Origin: a virus
Reading direction: 5' to 3' (one strand)
Length of the DNA: 25,982 nucleotides
IMG/VR virus record: IMGVR_UViG_3300025941_000087
Span: 1-25,982 of that record
Positions 1 to 8,397 of the stretch are shown here, in pieces. How positions within the stretch are numbered: position 1 is the stretch's first letter; every line of letters starts with the position of its first letter. The position numbers and the translations under genes were made by a program. Below the pieces are notes generated by a model that ran no database searches, was not told the origin of the DNA, and saw nothing but the letters and a program-made list of their open reading frames with translations.

Positions 1-2
1 GC

Positions 3-152
3 GCCGTTGCTGTTAGCAGTGCGACGCCGGCCACTGCCACGGCCACGGCGGCGCGGACATTCACGGCAGGCCAGCGGATCACCGCAGTGATCACCGGCTC
101 GACCGGATCACCGACCGACACGCTGCTGTCCCTTGCTGTGACGTGGAGTTAA
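3..152 (+). CDS. Phage structural protein, C-terminal fragment (5' end outside window)
   Basis: An open frame enters from the left edge and ends at TAA 150-152, giving 49 residues. It is rich in Ala and Thr and ends in a stretch reading TFTAGQRITAVITGS, with the alternating hydrophobic and polar pattern of a beta-rich phage fibre or head-decoration tail. The next gene begins 18 nt later in the same direction and is also a fibre-like protein, so this is most likely the end of another virion or appendage gene. Function cannot be fixed from the fragment. The call rests on the open frame, its composition and its position. Confidence 0.6.
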   Translation, partial: AVAVSSATPATATATAARTFTAGQRITAVITGSTGSPTDTLLSLAVTWS

Positions 153-170
153 GAAAGGCGGAGCGGTAGC

Positions 171-1655
171 ATGTGCGCCTGGGCCTTCGGGGATTCGTTC
201 GACCTCTACGCAACATCCACCGACGCGGTGACGGGATACTGGGATGGCGGAACGCCTGGCAACATCAGCCTGATAACCGGGCGTTTCTCTGGTAGCCGTG
301 CAGTTCAGTTCGGCAATCCCACCGCTGTGTTGCTGATTAAATCGAGCGGCGCAAACGACAGTATCCACCACATCGTTCTGGCGTTCCAGCAGACTGCCGC
401 GCTGACCGGAACCGCCCTTGACTGTTATTTGCAGTTGCTCGATGGCACAACAGGGCAATGCGCCATCGTGTTTCGTAGCGACGGCGCGATGCTGCTGACC
501 TCCGGCACGCCCACAGGGACCGTGCTTGCGACCTATACCGGCGCGGTCTCGGCGCAGAGCACATGGATCGCGCTCGAGATCGAGGTGATTGTCAGCAATA
601 CGGTCGGCGGCATGCGCGTGCGTAAGAACGGCAACGCCAGCAATGACTACGACAGCTTCATCTCCGTGGGGAACCTCGACACAAGCACCAACGCGAACAA
701 CTACGCGAACAAGTTGCAGATCGGTCACTCGACAGGTAACGGTATCACGCAATCTATCGACGACCTGCTCTGGCGCAGCGACACCGCCAGCGTGCCGTTC
801 GTGGGCGACATCCGCGCCTATACCCGCATGCCCGCGAGCGATGTGAGCACGCAGTTCGCGCGGGCGCCTGACCCGTTTCCGCTGACACCAAATACAGCGG
901 CAACGACCGCCACCCCGACTGCTGGCAACGTGCGCCTTGTGTCCTTTACCCCCACGGTAAACGGCACGTTGACCAGTGCTTCGATCTCAGTCAACGCCGC
1001 AGCAACAGCGCACGTCAAAGCGGCAATCTATGCCGCTGATCGTTCGACCGTCCTGGCAACCTCAAGTGAGATCACTAATCCGGTGGCTGGCGGAAACGTC
1101 GTCACCTTCACGCCCGGTCTCGCAGTTACCAAAGGCACGCAATACTACTTTGCGACCGATCAGGATGCATCCGTTACCTATAACAGCACCAACAGCCTCG
1201 CAACGACCTACACAGGGACATGTGCGTATGCCAGTTTCCCTGGCGCCCCGATCACCGGTATGTCAGCAAATTCTGCCTCACCGATTTTTACGTTGAGCTT
1301 TGCGACGCCCAACCATCAGATGGTCGCAGAACCCCAGCAGGACGGTGCCGCGTCATACGTCTACGACAGCACCGTGGGCCACAGCGATCTCTATGGCATC
1401 GCCGCACTCGCTGCGACGCCGGTCAGCGTTGTCGCGGTGACCACGCGCGGCTTCGTGCAGAAATCCGACGCGGGCACGCGTAACGGCGCGGTGCAGTTGA
1501 AATCGGGTGCCACGACAGTGCAGAGCACCAGCACGGCGCTCTCGACCACGTTCGGCTGGCTGTGGCGCACTGACGCGACGGACCCGGCGACCGGTGCTGC
1601 GTGGACGCCTGTTGCGGTGAACAACGTCAGCATCGGCCCAGTCTGCACGCTATGA
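171..1655 (+). CDS. Tail appendage/fibre-like protein with lectin-like beta-sandwich
   Basis: 494 residues. The ATG at 171 is preceded by a purine-rich AGGCGGAG at suitable spacing. Residues about 1-215 look like a concanavalin A/LamG-type beta-sandwich, a fold used by phage appendages to bind sugars: a D/N-rich strand pattern with SGSRAVQFG near the start and IDDLLWRSD near the end. Residues about 240-380 form a second beta domain (VRLVSFTPTVNGTLTSASI, then AAIYAADRSTVLATSS), resembling extracellular beta-sandwich repeats. The C-terminal 110 residues are another beta-rich segment. It lies in a virion gene series and its stop overlaps the next start (ATGA). A role in host-surface or capsule binding is inferred; no catalytic motif is visible. 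Confidence 0.65.
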   Translation: MCAWAFGDSFDLYATSTDAVTGYWDGGTPGNISLITGRFSGSRAVQFGNPTAVLLIKSSGANDSIHHIVLAFQQTAALTGTALDCYLQLLDGTTGQCAIVFRSDGAMLLTSGTPTGTVLATYTGAVSAQSTWIALEIEVIVSNTVGGMRVRKNGNASNDYDSFISVGNLDTSTNANNYANKLQIGHSTGNGITQSIDDLLWRSDTASVPFVGDIRAYTRMPASDVSTQFARAPDPFPLTPNTAATTATPTAGNVRLVSFTPTVNGTLTSASISVNAAATAHVKAAIYAADRSTVLATSSEITNPVAGGNVVTFTPGLAVTKGTQYYFATDQDASVTYNSTNSLATTYTGTCAYASFPGAPITGMSANSASPIFTLSFATPNHQMVAEPQQDGAASYVYDSTVGHSDLYGIAALAATPVSVVAVTTRGFVQKSDAGTRNGAVQLKSGATTVQSTSTALSTTFGWLWRTDATDPATGAAWTPVAVNNVSIGPVCTL

Positions 1656-1867
1656 CCGACATCAGAACAACCCAGGTTGCTGTAGAGCAGTTCGCGACTG
1701 GCGCCCCCGCCATGCAAGTCACATCTGTTTCGCTGGAGATGTGGGCCTCCGTGCAGGCGACCTCCGGCACCCAGATGGTCGCAACGCTCGTGGCAACCGA
1801 GCAGTGGGCGAGTGTCGCGTTGGTGCCGGTCGCGGCAGGCGGCCCCATGGTCACGATGATCGGATAG
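1652..1867 (+). CDS. Small phage virion-associated protein (71 aa)
   Basis: The ATG at 1652 overlaps the previous stop (ATGA), so translational coupling is likely. An earlier in-frame start would run back into the preceding gene and is not needed. The protein is short, starts MTDIRTTQVAVEQFA and is rich in Val, Ala, Thr and Met. Its TQ-x-AVE pattern resembles small proteins often found among phage tail-fibre genes ('TQ..VEVL' type). There is no signal peptide, membrane segment or catalytic motif. It sits between two fibre-type genes, so a linker or minor tail role is inferred. Confidence 0.6.
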   Translation: MTDIRTTQVAVEQFATGAPAMQVTSVSLEMWASVQATSGTQMVATLVATEQWASVALVPVAAGGPMVTMIG

Positions 1868-1875
1868 GACGCGCC

Positions 1876-3483
1876 GTGTTCGATTTCGCCAATTCACCCA
1901 CCATCGGCCAGACCGTCAGCAACGGCGGCATTTCGTATATCTGGGATGGCGCTAAGTGGGTGGCGACGCCAAACAGCGGCGGCGACTTCGTGAACGTCAG
2001 CGGCGATACCATGACCGGCCCGCTTGTGCTCTCCGGCGATCCGACAGCCAGCGCACAGGCCGCCAACAAGCACTACATCGACAATGCCATCTCGCTCGCC
2101 GGCAACTATCTCGGCACATGGTCCGTCGCATCCAACACGCCGAGCATCACCGCTGGCGGCAGCGTCTCGAATGCCAACTATGTCGCGGTGACCGTCAATC
2201 CTGCTACGCCTGAGACGGCGCCTGGCGGCATTCCCGGCATTGCCGGGCAGACGGTCAATAACGGCGACCGGATCATCTGGGCTGCCGGTATCGCCCAGTG
2301 GCAGATCCTGCGCTCGCCATCGCCGAACGTGTCGAGCTTCAACACCCGCACCGGCGCAGTGACGCTGAGCAGTGGCGACGTGACGACGGTGCTGCCGCCG
2401 TCCTCCACCACGCCTGTGATGGACGGTACTGCGACCATCGGTGTGGGCACGACCTGGGCGCGCGCCGATCACGTCCACCCGACCGACACCTCGCGAGCGT
2501 CGGTTGCTTCCGTCACAGCGGGCGCCGCTGTCGCCGCCAACAACGCTGGGCGCAACCTCGTGCATAATGCGCTGTTCAACATCGCGCAGCGTGGCGTAGG
2601 GCCATTCACGGCAACCGGGGCACAGACGATCTATTCAGCGGATCGCTGGGTGGTTCAATCGGGCGTCGCTGGCGACACGATGGGATTGACACTCAATCCG
2701 ACGACTGACGCGGATCGCACGGCGATCGGCAATGAAAGTGCGACAACGATGGCGTCGCTGACCATCGTTGGCACGGCAACGGCTGGCTCCATGTGTCGCG
2801 TGGTGCAGAAGTTAGAGGGCGTGCGCCAGCTGTCCGGTAAAACCATCACCGTATCATTCTGGGCCGTCGGGAGCGCCGCGAACAAGCTGGGTATTTCGTT
2901 CGATCAGTTTTTCGGCACTGGCGGCTCGCCATCGGCATCAGTGACCGGCAACGGAACAGCGGTCACCCTCACAACGTCATGGGCGCGGTATTCCGTAACA
3001 CTCGCGGTGCCGTCCGCGTCAGGTAAAACGCTGGGCACCAATGGCGACGCATCAAGCAGTCTGAATATCTGGGCGTCTGCTGGATCAACGTTTGCCGCAG
3101 CGTCGGGTGGCATCGGAAATCAGGGCAGCTGGTTTGCCAATCTCTGGGGCGTGCAGCTGGAGATCGGCAGCGTAGCAACACCGTTGGATTACGGTGGTTC
3201 GCCGCAGCAACAGCTCGCCGCCTGCCAGAGGTTCTATCAGGTCGGAACGGCGGGCGCCTGGGCCAACGGTACAGCCGGCTCGGCAATCGGGCATATCACA
3301 CAACTGCCTGTCACGATGCGGGCCGTTCCGACGATGGGGGTTGTCTCCCCGAATTACGTGAACACATCGGGCGCGTCAGTTGTGGCATTCGGCGGCTCGG
3401 GATCGTTTCAGGCGATTGCGCTGATCACCGCCACAGGCTTCGGCTCTTTCTATTGCAACTACACCGCATCGGCGGATTTATAG
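1876..3483 (+). CDS. Tail fibre protein with fibre repeats and C-terminal carbohydrate-binding-like region
   Basis: 535 residues from the GTG at 1876. A GGATAGGA stretch lies 6-7 nt upstream, and a start further up would overlap the previous gene extensively. The N-terminus has the pattern VSGDTMTGPLVLSGDP followed by AANKHYIDN, the classic tail-fibre shaft repeat (xxxMTGPLxLxGDPxxxxxAATKxYVD). A second shaft-type motif, WARADHVHPTDTSRA, occurs around residues 195-210. The last 300 residues begin NLVHNALFNIAQRG and include ADRWVVQ and WGVQLEIGSVATPLDYG, typical of fibre C-terminal beta-sandwich modules thought to bind glycans. It should be an elongated trimer contacting the host surface. The specific receptor cannot be deduced. 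Confidence 0.85.
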   Translation: MFDFANSPTIGQTVSNGGISYIWDGAKWVATPNSGGDFVNVSGDTMTGPLVLSGDPTASAQAANKHYIDNAISLAGNYLGTWSVASNTPSITAGGSVSNANYVAVTVNPATPETAPGGIPGIAGQTVNNGDRIIWAAGIAQWQILRSPSPNVSSFNTRTGAVTLSSGDVTTVLPPSSTTPVMDGTATIGVGTTWARADHVHPTDTSRASVASVTAGAAVAANNAGRNLVHNALFNIAQRGVGPFTATGAQTIYSADRWVVQSGVAGDTMGLTLNPTTDADRTAIGNESATTMASLTIVGTATAGSMCRVVQKLEGVRQLSGKTITVSFWAVGSAANKLGISFDQFFGTGGSPSASVTGNGTAVTLTTSWARYSVTLAVPSASGKTLGTNGDASSSLNIWASAGSTFAAASGGIGNQGSWFANLWGVQLEIGSVATPLDYGGSPQQQLAACQRFYQVGTAGAWANGTAGSAIGHITQLPVTMRAVPTMGVVSPNYVNTSGASVVAFGGSGSFQAIALITATGFGSFYCNYTASADL

Positions 3484-3485
3484 CC

Positions 3486-3797
3486 ATGCACCTCATCTTT
3501 TCCTCCGCAGAGAGCACGACGATCCAGGCAACGCTGGACGACAAGGAAACGCTGGGCAATATCACCGGCCCTGGTGTGTTCTTTGTGCCGGTGGACGAAA
3601 GCAACGCCGAATACGCCGAGATCGTCGCCAACGGCTACAAGGTCGAGGAATACGTGGCGCCGACACCGCCACCGCCCGTGGCCGTCGATCTGCCGCCGGT
3701 CATGCCGACCGAGCCGCAGCAGGCCGCACCCAAGGCATACGTTGACACAGAGATCGCTGCCCTCGCTGCTCGCGTCGAGACGCTGGAGAGGCGCTAG
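3486..3797 (+). CDS. Small tail-fibre-associated protein (103 aa)
   Basis: The start is ATG 3486, two bases after the preceding fibre stop. The protein begins MHLIFSSAESTTIQATL, has a proline-rich middle (PTPPPPVAVDLPP at about residues 59-71) and ends in a short charged helix (YVDTEIAALAARVETLERR) that could be a coiled coil. The ending resembles the coiled-coil tips of short phage fibre accessory or assembly proteins. It is placed in the fibre cluster and is possibly a chaperone or connector. The function is inferred from context only. Confidence 0.6.
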   Translation: MHLIFSSAESTTIQATLDDKETLGNITGPGVFFVPVDESNAEYAEIVANGYKVEEYVAPTPPPPVAVDLPPVMPTEPQQAAPKAYVDTEIAALAARVETLERR

Positions 3798-3802
3798 AGC
3801 CC

Positions 3803-4333
3803 ATGCAACAGACCATCGTCGTCCCGTATCTGCGCGCTACGCCGCTCTACCAGGCGCGCCGCGATCTCGTGCTGTCCTCGGCAGAGAGCCTGGCGCTGCG
3901 GGTGACCGTGGTCGAAAGCGACAACCCGACCGCGCCGCTTCTCACGCTCACCGGCGGCCTCGGCGGCCCTGCCGCACAACTGACCATCTGGTCCTGCTAC
4001 GATGATCACCGCTCGTGGGATTACGGCAGGCCGCGGTCATCGCCATTGGCCAGGGACATCCTCTGGAGCGCCGTAGGAGCGCCACAGGCGGGCTGCGGCT
4101 CGTTCGACTGGTATCTGTCGGGCGGCACCCTCTACAGCCTGCCGCGACGCTGCGGCTGGGCCGTGCATCTCATCTGGGACGGCGGCGGCTCCATCGACGC
4201 GCTGTTCGAAGGCGTGCTGCATGTCGGCATCGGGTTCGGTCCGTCCGCGGAAACCAACCGCGCGCTGCTGCCGCTGCTGACCGATGATGACATTCCCGTC
4301 CATACCGACACCGATCAACCCGTGCTGACGTAG
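3803..4333 (+). CDS. Virion protein, possible baseplate/upper-appendage domain (176 aa)
   Basis: ATG 3803 follows the previous stop by 5 nt. The N-terminal 70 residues (SSAESLALRVTVVESDN, then LLTLTGGLGGPAAQLTIW) look like a compact beta-sandwich of the BppU N-terminal/baseplate type, which starts with a hydrophobic LxVTVxxxD strand and a 'LTG' turn. The second half is Trp/Gly/Cys-rich (GSFDWYLSGG, RCGWAVHLIWDGG), consistent with a small carbohydrate-contacting beta domain. There is no signal peptide or membrane helix. Its position between fibre and spike genes supports a structural role. The family match is weak and by eye. Confidence 0.55.
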   Translation: MQQTIVVPYLRATPLYQARRDLVLSSAESLALRVTVVESDNPTAPLLTLTGGLGGPAAQLTIWSCYDDHRSWDYGRPRSSPLARDILWSAVGAPQAGCGSFDWYLSGGTLYSLPRRCGWAVHLIWDGGGSIDALFEGVLHVGIGFGPSAETNRALLPLLTDDDIPVHTDTDQPVLT

Positions 4334-4341
4334 GAGGCCAC

Positions 4342-5307
4342 ATGTCCGGCTCTGGCATTCGCATCGAGGACATGCCCGACCTCGGCGCCGTCAACGACTC
4401 GTGCAGCGTGGTCGGCGAACACGCCGGCTCAGGCCGTTTCATGGCAACATCGCTGCGCAGCTATATCCTGAGCGGCGGCACGGTTGCCGATCTGACCGTC
4501 AGCAATCTGACCGTGACCGGCACGGCCGGGATCAACGGCGACACCGGTATACACGGCGACCTGACAGTCGATGGCCCAATCGCCGGCAACGGCGTGTTCG
4601 CCAATACACCGACCGACACGTTCGGGCTGGTGCCGAACGTCTCCGGCTCGCATATCCTCCAATGGTCCGCCGCCGTTTTCGAGTCATATAACACCAGCAC
4701 GAACGTGCTGAGCTGGATCATGCCCAGCCCGATAGGCGTCGCCATGCAGCTCACGCCTGACGGCCAGTTGCTGATGCGCGGCGGGAGCGGCATCGGCTCG
4801 TTCGACGGCCTGTGGTTGCAGCTCGACGGCACCAATGCGACCTCAGCGACCGGCACCAACACGGCCTCGCTGCTGATCAATGGCGGCTCGCGGCCCTCGG
4901 ACGCATTCGAGTTCTGGTCTGGCGGATCAGAAAAATGGGCCTTCCGGCTCGATGGCGCCGCCTTCAAAATCGGCGGTGGGCCGTGGGCCGACATCTCGGA
5001 CGCGCGGATCAAAACCAACGTGACGGATTATACCGCTGGCCTGGCAGAGATCGTGCAACTGCGGCCCGTCTCGTACAATTTCCTGCCGGCCACCAACCGC
5101 GACCCTGACCAGATCCACCACGGCCTGATCGCCCAGGAAGTCGAGGGCATCATGCCGGAAATGGTGAATGTGGCGCCCGGCCAGGTCGGTGACATGCAAT
5201 ACGACGACATGCGTAGCCTTGATACCCAGGCCCTGATATTCGCCTTGTGCAATGCGGTGCGGACGCTCGATGCACGGATCGTGGCGCTGGAGGCGGCGAG
5301 CCGCTGA
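4342..5307 (+). CDS. Tail spike/fibre with C-terminal S74 intramolecular chaperone
   Basis: 321 residues; AGGAGG just upstream of ATG 4342 is a good ribosome-binding site. The N-terminal 100 residues hold repeated short beta-strands (VADLTVSNLTVTGTAGINGDTG) that suggest a fibrous trimer. The C-terminal 105 residues match the peptidase S74 (endosialidase-type) chaperone: SDARIKTNV, then a Tyr/Gly segment, LIAQEVEGIMPEMV, and a final helix ALIFALCNAVRTLDARIVALEA. The expected catalytic pair is Ser219 and Lys224, five residues apart as in the endosialidase family. In that family the domain folds the trimer and then cuts itself off. The stop shares bases with the next start (TGATG). Confidence 0.88.
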   Translation: MSGSGIRIEDMPDLGAVNDSCSVVGEHAGSGRFMATSLRSYILSGGTVADLTVSNLTVTGTAGINGDTGIHGDLTVDGPIAGNGVFANTPTDTFGLVPNVSGSHILQWSAAVFESYNTSTNVLSWIMPSPIGVAMQLTPDGQLLMRGGSGIGSFDGLWLQLDGTNATSATGTNTASLLINGGSRPSDAFEFWSGGSEKWAFRLDGAAFKIGGGPWADISDARIKTNVTDYTAGLAEIVQLRPVSYNFLPATNRDPDQIHHGLIAQEVEGIMPEMVNVAPGQVGDMQYDDMRSLDTQALIFALCNAVRTLDARIVALEAASR

Positions 5308-6758
5308 TGTCGCAATCACTTCAGCAATTAGCCCAGCTTCAGCAGCCGCAGGGCGGGATGCAGCGCATCCCGTTTCCGGTTGAAAGCTACGAGCATCCGT
5401 CAAAGCCGCTGTCGGCAAAGCGGCTGCTCAACTGCTTCGCCGAGGCCGCGCCCAACGACGCACGAAGCCAGGTGGCGCTGCGCACCAGTCCCGGCCTCGT
5501 CTACACCGAGACCTTCGGCGCCGGACCGTTCCAGGCGTTCAATCCGACCTATCCCGGCGGCTTCTATTGCGTGAGCGGCACCAAGGCGTTTCGCAAGGTC
5601 GATGGCGTGACGACGCCGCTCGGAGATGTCGGCCTGCCGGTCGATCCTGCGCTCGGCGAGTTCCACGTCATGGTGACGATTGCCGTCTCGCCGTTTCATG
5701 TGGCGATCTGCGTGCCGCCCCGGCTCTACGCCGCCACCCACACCGCCACCACGCTGACTGAGGTTGACACGTCGGCATTCCCGCCCAGCGGCGGCTGCAA
5801 CTCCATCACCTACATCGATGGCTATTTCGTCGGCACGCAGCACGGCCGTGGCAACATCTTCTTTTGCTCGGCGCTGAACGATCCGTTTACGTGGGATGCG
5901 CTGGATTTCGCGTCGGCCGACACGCTGATCTCCACGCTGCTGCGCGCGATCACCCACAAAGGCGAGTTGTGGCTGCTGGGCTATGCCGGCGGCGAGGTCT
6001 GGTATGACACCGGCGACGCCAGGTTCCCGTTCCAGCGCCGCAGCCCAGGCGTCGTGCCGTTCGGCTTCGTGCCAAAGTCGGTGCAGATCATCGACAAGGA
6101 GGTGTGGTGGACCGCGCGTGACGGCTGCGTCTATCGCAGCAACGGCTACAACGCCGTCCGCATTTCGACACACGCCGTCGAGTCGATCATCGAGCTGACT
6201 AACCCGGACTATGTCACCGCGGTGGCCTATCTGCAGGAGGGGCACACCTTCTACTGCCTGACGCTGCCGCAGCTTGGCCGGACGCTCTGCTACGACGCGG
6301 CGACGCAGAAATGGCACGACCGCTGCAGCAATCCGCATGGCGTCGGGCCGTGGCGCGCGCTGGTGGCCGGGCGTGTTGGCGAGTTCGTGTTCGTCGGCGA
6401 CGCCGAGGGCCGGCTGTACGTGCTGGATGCCGATGGCGACACCGACAACGGTAACCAGATCCTGCAGCAGGTGACGTTTCCGCCGCTGCACGCCACGACA
6501 CGACGCGCGTTCTGTGGCCGCGCGGAACTGGAGATGGAGGCGCCGCCGGCCACCGACGTGTTGCTGAGCTGGTCTGACGACGGCGGACGGACGTTCACCG
6601 CGGGACGGGTGATGTCGGGCGCGCAGGCGCAGGCTGAGCGGCGGCGGCTGGTCTCGACGCGGCTTGGCTCGTTTCGTCAGCGGGTGTTCAAGGTGGAGAC
6701 GCGCGGTCGGGTGACGCTCTACGCGATGGACGCCGACGCGACACCGGGAGCGTCGTGA
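5307..6758 (+). CDS. P22 gp10-like tail hub / packaged-DNA stabilisation protein
   Basis: 483 residues from ATG 5307, which overlaps the previous stop. After a Gln-rich N-terminus, residues about 17-60 (RIPFPVESYEHPSKPLSAKRLLNCFAE, then VALRTSPGL) match the opening of the phage stabilisation (gp10) family: a domain that lists the protein's own 'N-C-F' strand and a conserved 'PGL' turn. The rest is repeated beta-propeller-like sheets (FVGTQHGRGNIFFCSALNDP, WWTARDGCVYRSNGYNA, LYVLDADGD). P22 gp10 is 472 residues, a good length match. Its known role is to plug the portal and join the tail needle and spikes, which fits its location before the ejection proteins. Confidence 0.8.
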   Translation: MSQSLQQLAQLQQPQGGMQRIPFPVESYEHPSKPLSAKRLLNCFAEAAPNDARSQVALRTSPGLVYTETFGAGPFQAFNPTYPGGFYCVSGTKAFRKVDGVTTPLGDVGLPVDPALGEFHVMVTIAVSPFHVAICVPPRLYAATHTATTLTEVDTSAFPPSGGCNSITYIDGYFVGTQHGRGNIFFCSALNDPFTWDALDFASADTLISTLLRAITHKGELWLLGYAGGEVWYDTGDARFPFQRRSPGVVPFGFVPKSVQIIDKEVWWTARDGCVYRSNGYNAVRISTHAVESIIELTNPDYVTAVAYLQEGHTFYCLTLPQLGRTLCYDAATQKWHDRCSNPHGVGPWRALVAGRVGEFVFVGDAEGRLYVLDADGDTDNGNQILQQVTFPPLHATTRRAFCGRAELEMEAPPATDVLLSWSDDGGRTFTAGRVMSGAQAQAERRRLVSTRLGSFRQRVFKVETRGRVTLYAMDADATPGAS

Positions 6759-7303
6759 TGCGGTTTGTGCAGTTGGCGTCAGGCATCGACACCACGCCGG
6801 TCCTGGTGGAACTCGCGCGCAACGAGGACCTGTGGGATGCCAACCCGATGCGCCGCACCTATCCTGGCACGCCGCACGGGCAGATGGTGGACATAACCTG
6901 TCGCTATATGCCGGAAGCACTCATCAGCGAGGTGTCGCGCGGAGCGGAGCACCGCAACGTATTCTGGCCGCCCTGGTATAAGCTGCCCGCATTGCGTCCG
7001 CTGGTGTTCGGGTTGATGGCGCGGGTGCAGGCGGTAGAGCTTGGTTCGATCCTCATCACGCGGCTGCCGCCAGGTGGCGAGATCCTGCCGCACAGCGACG
7101 CCGGAAGCTGGGCGCCCGAGTTCTACAATTTCAAGGCGCACGTAACGCTTGCCGGGCAGGCGGTGACGACGTGCGATGGCGAGCCGTGCCTGCAGCGGGT
7201 CGGTGATGCGTGGACCTTCGACAACCTCCTGGTTCATGCAATCACCAATGCTGGCGAATGCGACCGGATTGCCTGCATCATCTCGATGCGGTGCGAGCCA
7301 TGA
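6758..7303 (+). CDS. 2-oxoglutarate/Fe(II) dioxygenase, aspartyl/asparaginyl hydroxylase-like
   Basis: 181 residues. ATG 6758 shares bases with the previous stop (TGATG) and lies 8 nt after CGGGAG; a GTG one codon earlier is also possible. The C-terminal half has the double-stranded beta-helix signature: H112-x-D114 in LPHSDAGSW, the distal iron ligand H160 in NLLVHAITN, and Arg170, which would bind 2-oxoglutarate, in the strand CDRIACIISM. This order and spacing match the aspartyl/asparaginyl beta-hydroxylase branch. The expected reaction is Fe(II)- and oxygen-dependent hydroxylation, with a protein side chain as the likely substrate. Its place between the tail hub and ejection genes, coupled to a cupin, is unusual. 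The substrate is unknown. Confidence 0.8.
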   Translation: MRFVQLASGIDTTPVLVELARNEDLWDANPMRRTYPGTPHGQMVDITCRYMPEALISEVSRGAEHRNVFWPPWYKLPALRPLVFGLMARVQAVELGSILITRLPPGGEILPHSDAGSWAPEFYNFKAHVTLAGQAVTTCDGEPCLQRVGDAWTFDNLLVHAITNAGECDRIACIISMRCEP

Positions 7304-7644
7304 AACGAGCGGAACACCAGCCGGAAACGGTGAGCGTCTCGATCTACGGCGGTGTCTATTACAAGGTCTGGTCGGTGCCTGACGCGCACACGATGATTCC
7401 AACCCATAGCCACGAATATGACCATCTGACGGCGGTCCTGCGTGGCCTGGTGCGGGTGTGGCGTGACGATGAGTATGTCGGCGACTTCCTGGCGCCGGCC
7501 ACGGTCCGCGTTCCGGCCGGCTGCAAGCACCGCTTCGAGACGCTCGTCGGGTCATGCGTGTTCGCATGTATCCACAACGCGGATCGGCTGGACGGCGACG
7601 AGCCGGCGGTGCGCGAGAAACATACGTTGGAACTGGAGGACTGA
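7300..7644 (+). CDS. Cupin-domain metalloprotein (114 aa)
   Basis: ATG 7300 overlaps the dioxygenase stop (ATGA). A single cupin barrel is evident. Motif 1 is around residues 34-50 (PTHSHEYDHLTAVLRG) with H36, H38 and H42 as likely metal ligands. Motif 2 is at 69-80 (VRVPAGCKHRFE) with H77 as the last ligand. The length suits a stand-alone small cupin. Such proteins bind Fe, Mn, Ni or Zn and act as dioxygenases, isomerases or ligand-binding proteins. Coupling to the Fe(II) dioxygenase gene suggests a joint task, possibly modification of a virion or host component during entry. The exact activity cannot be read from the sequence. Confidence 0.78.
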   Translation: MKRAEHQPETVSVSIYGGVYYKVWSVPDAHTMIPTHSHEYDHLTAVLRGLVRVWRDDEYVGDFLAPATVRVPAGCKHRFETLVGSCVFACIHNADRLDGDEPAVREKHTLELED

Positions 7645-7647
7645 GAC

Positions 7648-8397
7648 ATGCCGTGGGTTGTGGCGGGAGCGGCTGTGTCAGGAGCTGCGGCACTGGGTGG
7701 CGCCGCGATGCAGTCGGGCGCGGTCAGTGGCGCGTCGAAGGCGGCGCAGCAAGACCAGCGCATCGCGTTCATGATGGCGGATCAGTATAACAAGCCATAC
7801 CGCGACTTCGGCACGACCGCGCTCAACCAGCTTGCCGGGCTGACCGGTCTCGGGCCGGACGACACGGCAACGGCGATGAGCCGGTTTCAGGTCGATCCGG
7901 GCTATCAGTTCGCGAGGGACCAGGGGCTGCGCGCGGTGGATGCCGGCGCCGCATCGCGCGGGCTGCTCAACTCGGGCGCCACGATCAAGGCCGAGGAGGG
8001 GTTCGCTTCGGGCCTCGCAGGCCAGCAGTTCGAGAATTACGTGAACCGGCTGTTCAAGCTGACGCAGATGGGCCAGTCCTCGGCCAACCAGACGGCGACG
8101 GACGCGCTGCAGACTGGGACGAACATGTCCAACATCGCCGCTTCGCAGGGTGCCGCGGATGCCAACATCTACGGCAATGCGGCCAAGGGCCTCGGCACGA
8201 TTGCCAACGACCTGTTCAAGAACCCGGACTTTCAAAGCTCGCTGCGCGGCCTGTTCGGTGGCGGCGGCGGCACCAGCATCTATTCCGGCACGCCAAACCT
8301 CATCTGGAATCCGAACAATCCGATTGGCACGGAAACGCTGGGCGGCGCGACCGCCAACAATGGCTGGTTCGCCAATAACTTTGGGCTCGGCGGATGA
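7648..8397 (+). CDS. DNA ejection (transfer) protein, small type
   Basis: 249 residues; ATG 7648 lies 3 nt after the cupin stop, with a purine-rich GGAGGACTGAG upstream. The N-terminus is an Ala/Gly-rich hydrophobic helix (VVAGAAVSGAAALGGAAM). It is followed by the pattern seen in phage DNA-transfer proteins: QYNKPYRDFGTTALNQLAGLTG, then DPGYQFARDQGLRAVDAGAASRGLLNSGA. The Ala/Gln/Asn-rich helices and the Gly-rich C-terminus (GLFGGGGG) fit an internal virion protein that leaves the capsid with the genome and forms a channel in the host envelope, like P22 gp7 or gp20. The stop overlaps the next gene's ATG. Confidence 0.78.
   Translation: MPWVVAGAAVSGAAALGGAAMQSGAVSGASKAAQQDQRIAFMMADQYNKPYRDFGTTALNQLAGLTGLGPDDTATAMSRFQVDPGYQFARDQGLRAVDAGAASRGLLNSGATIKAEEGFASGLAGQQFENYVNRLFKLTQMGQSSANQTATDALQTGTNMSNIAASQGAADANIYGNAAKGLGTIANDLFKNPDFQSSLRGLFGGGGGTSIYSGTPNLIWNPNNPIGTETLGGATANNGWFANNFGLGG

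Noticed and set aside
5400-6920. 506-codon minus-strand open frame
   Set aside because: It is antisense to the gp10-like gene. The product is Arg/His/Ala filler with no motif, as expected for the antisense frame of GC-rich coding DNA.
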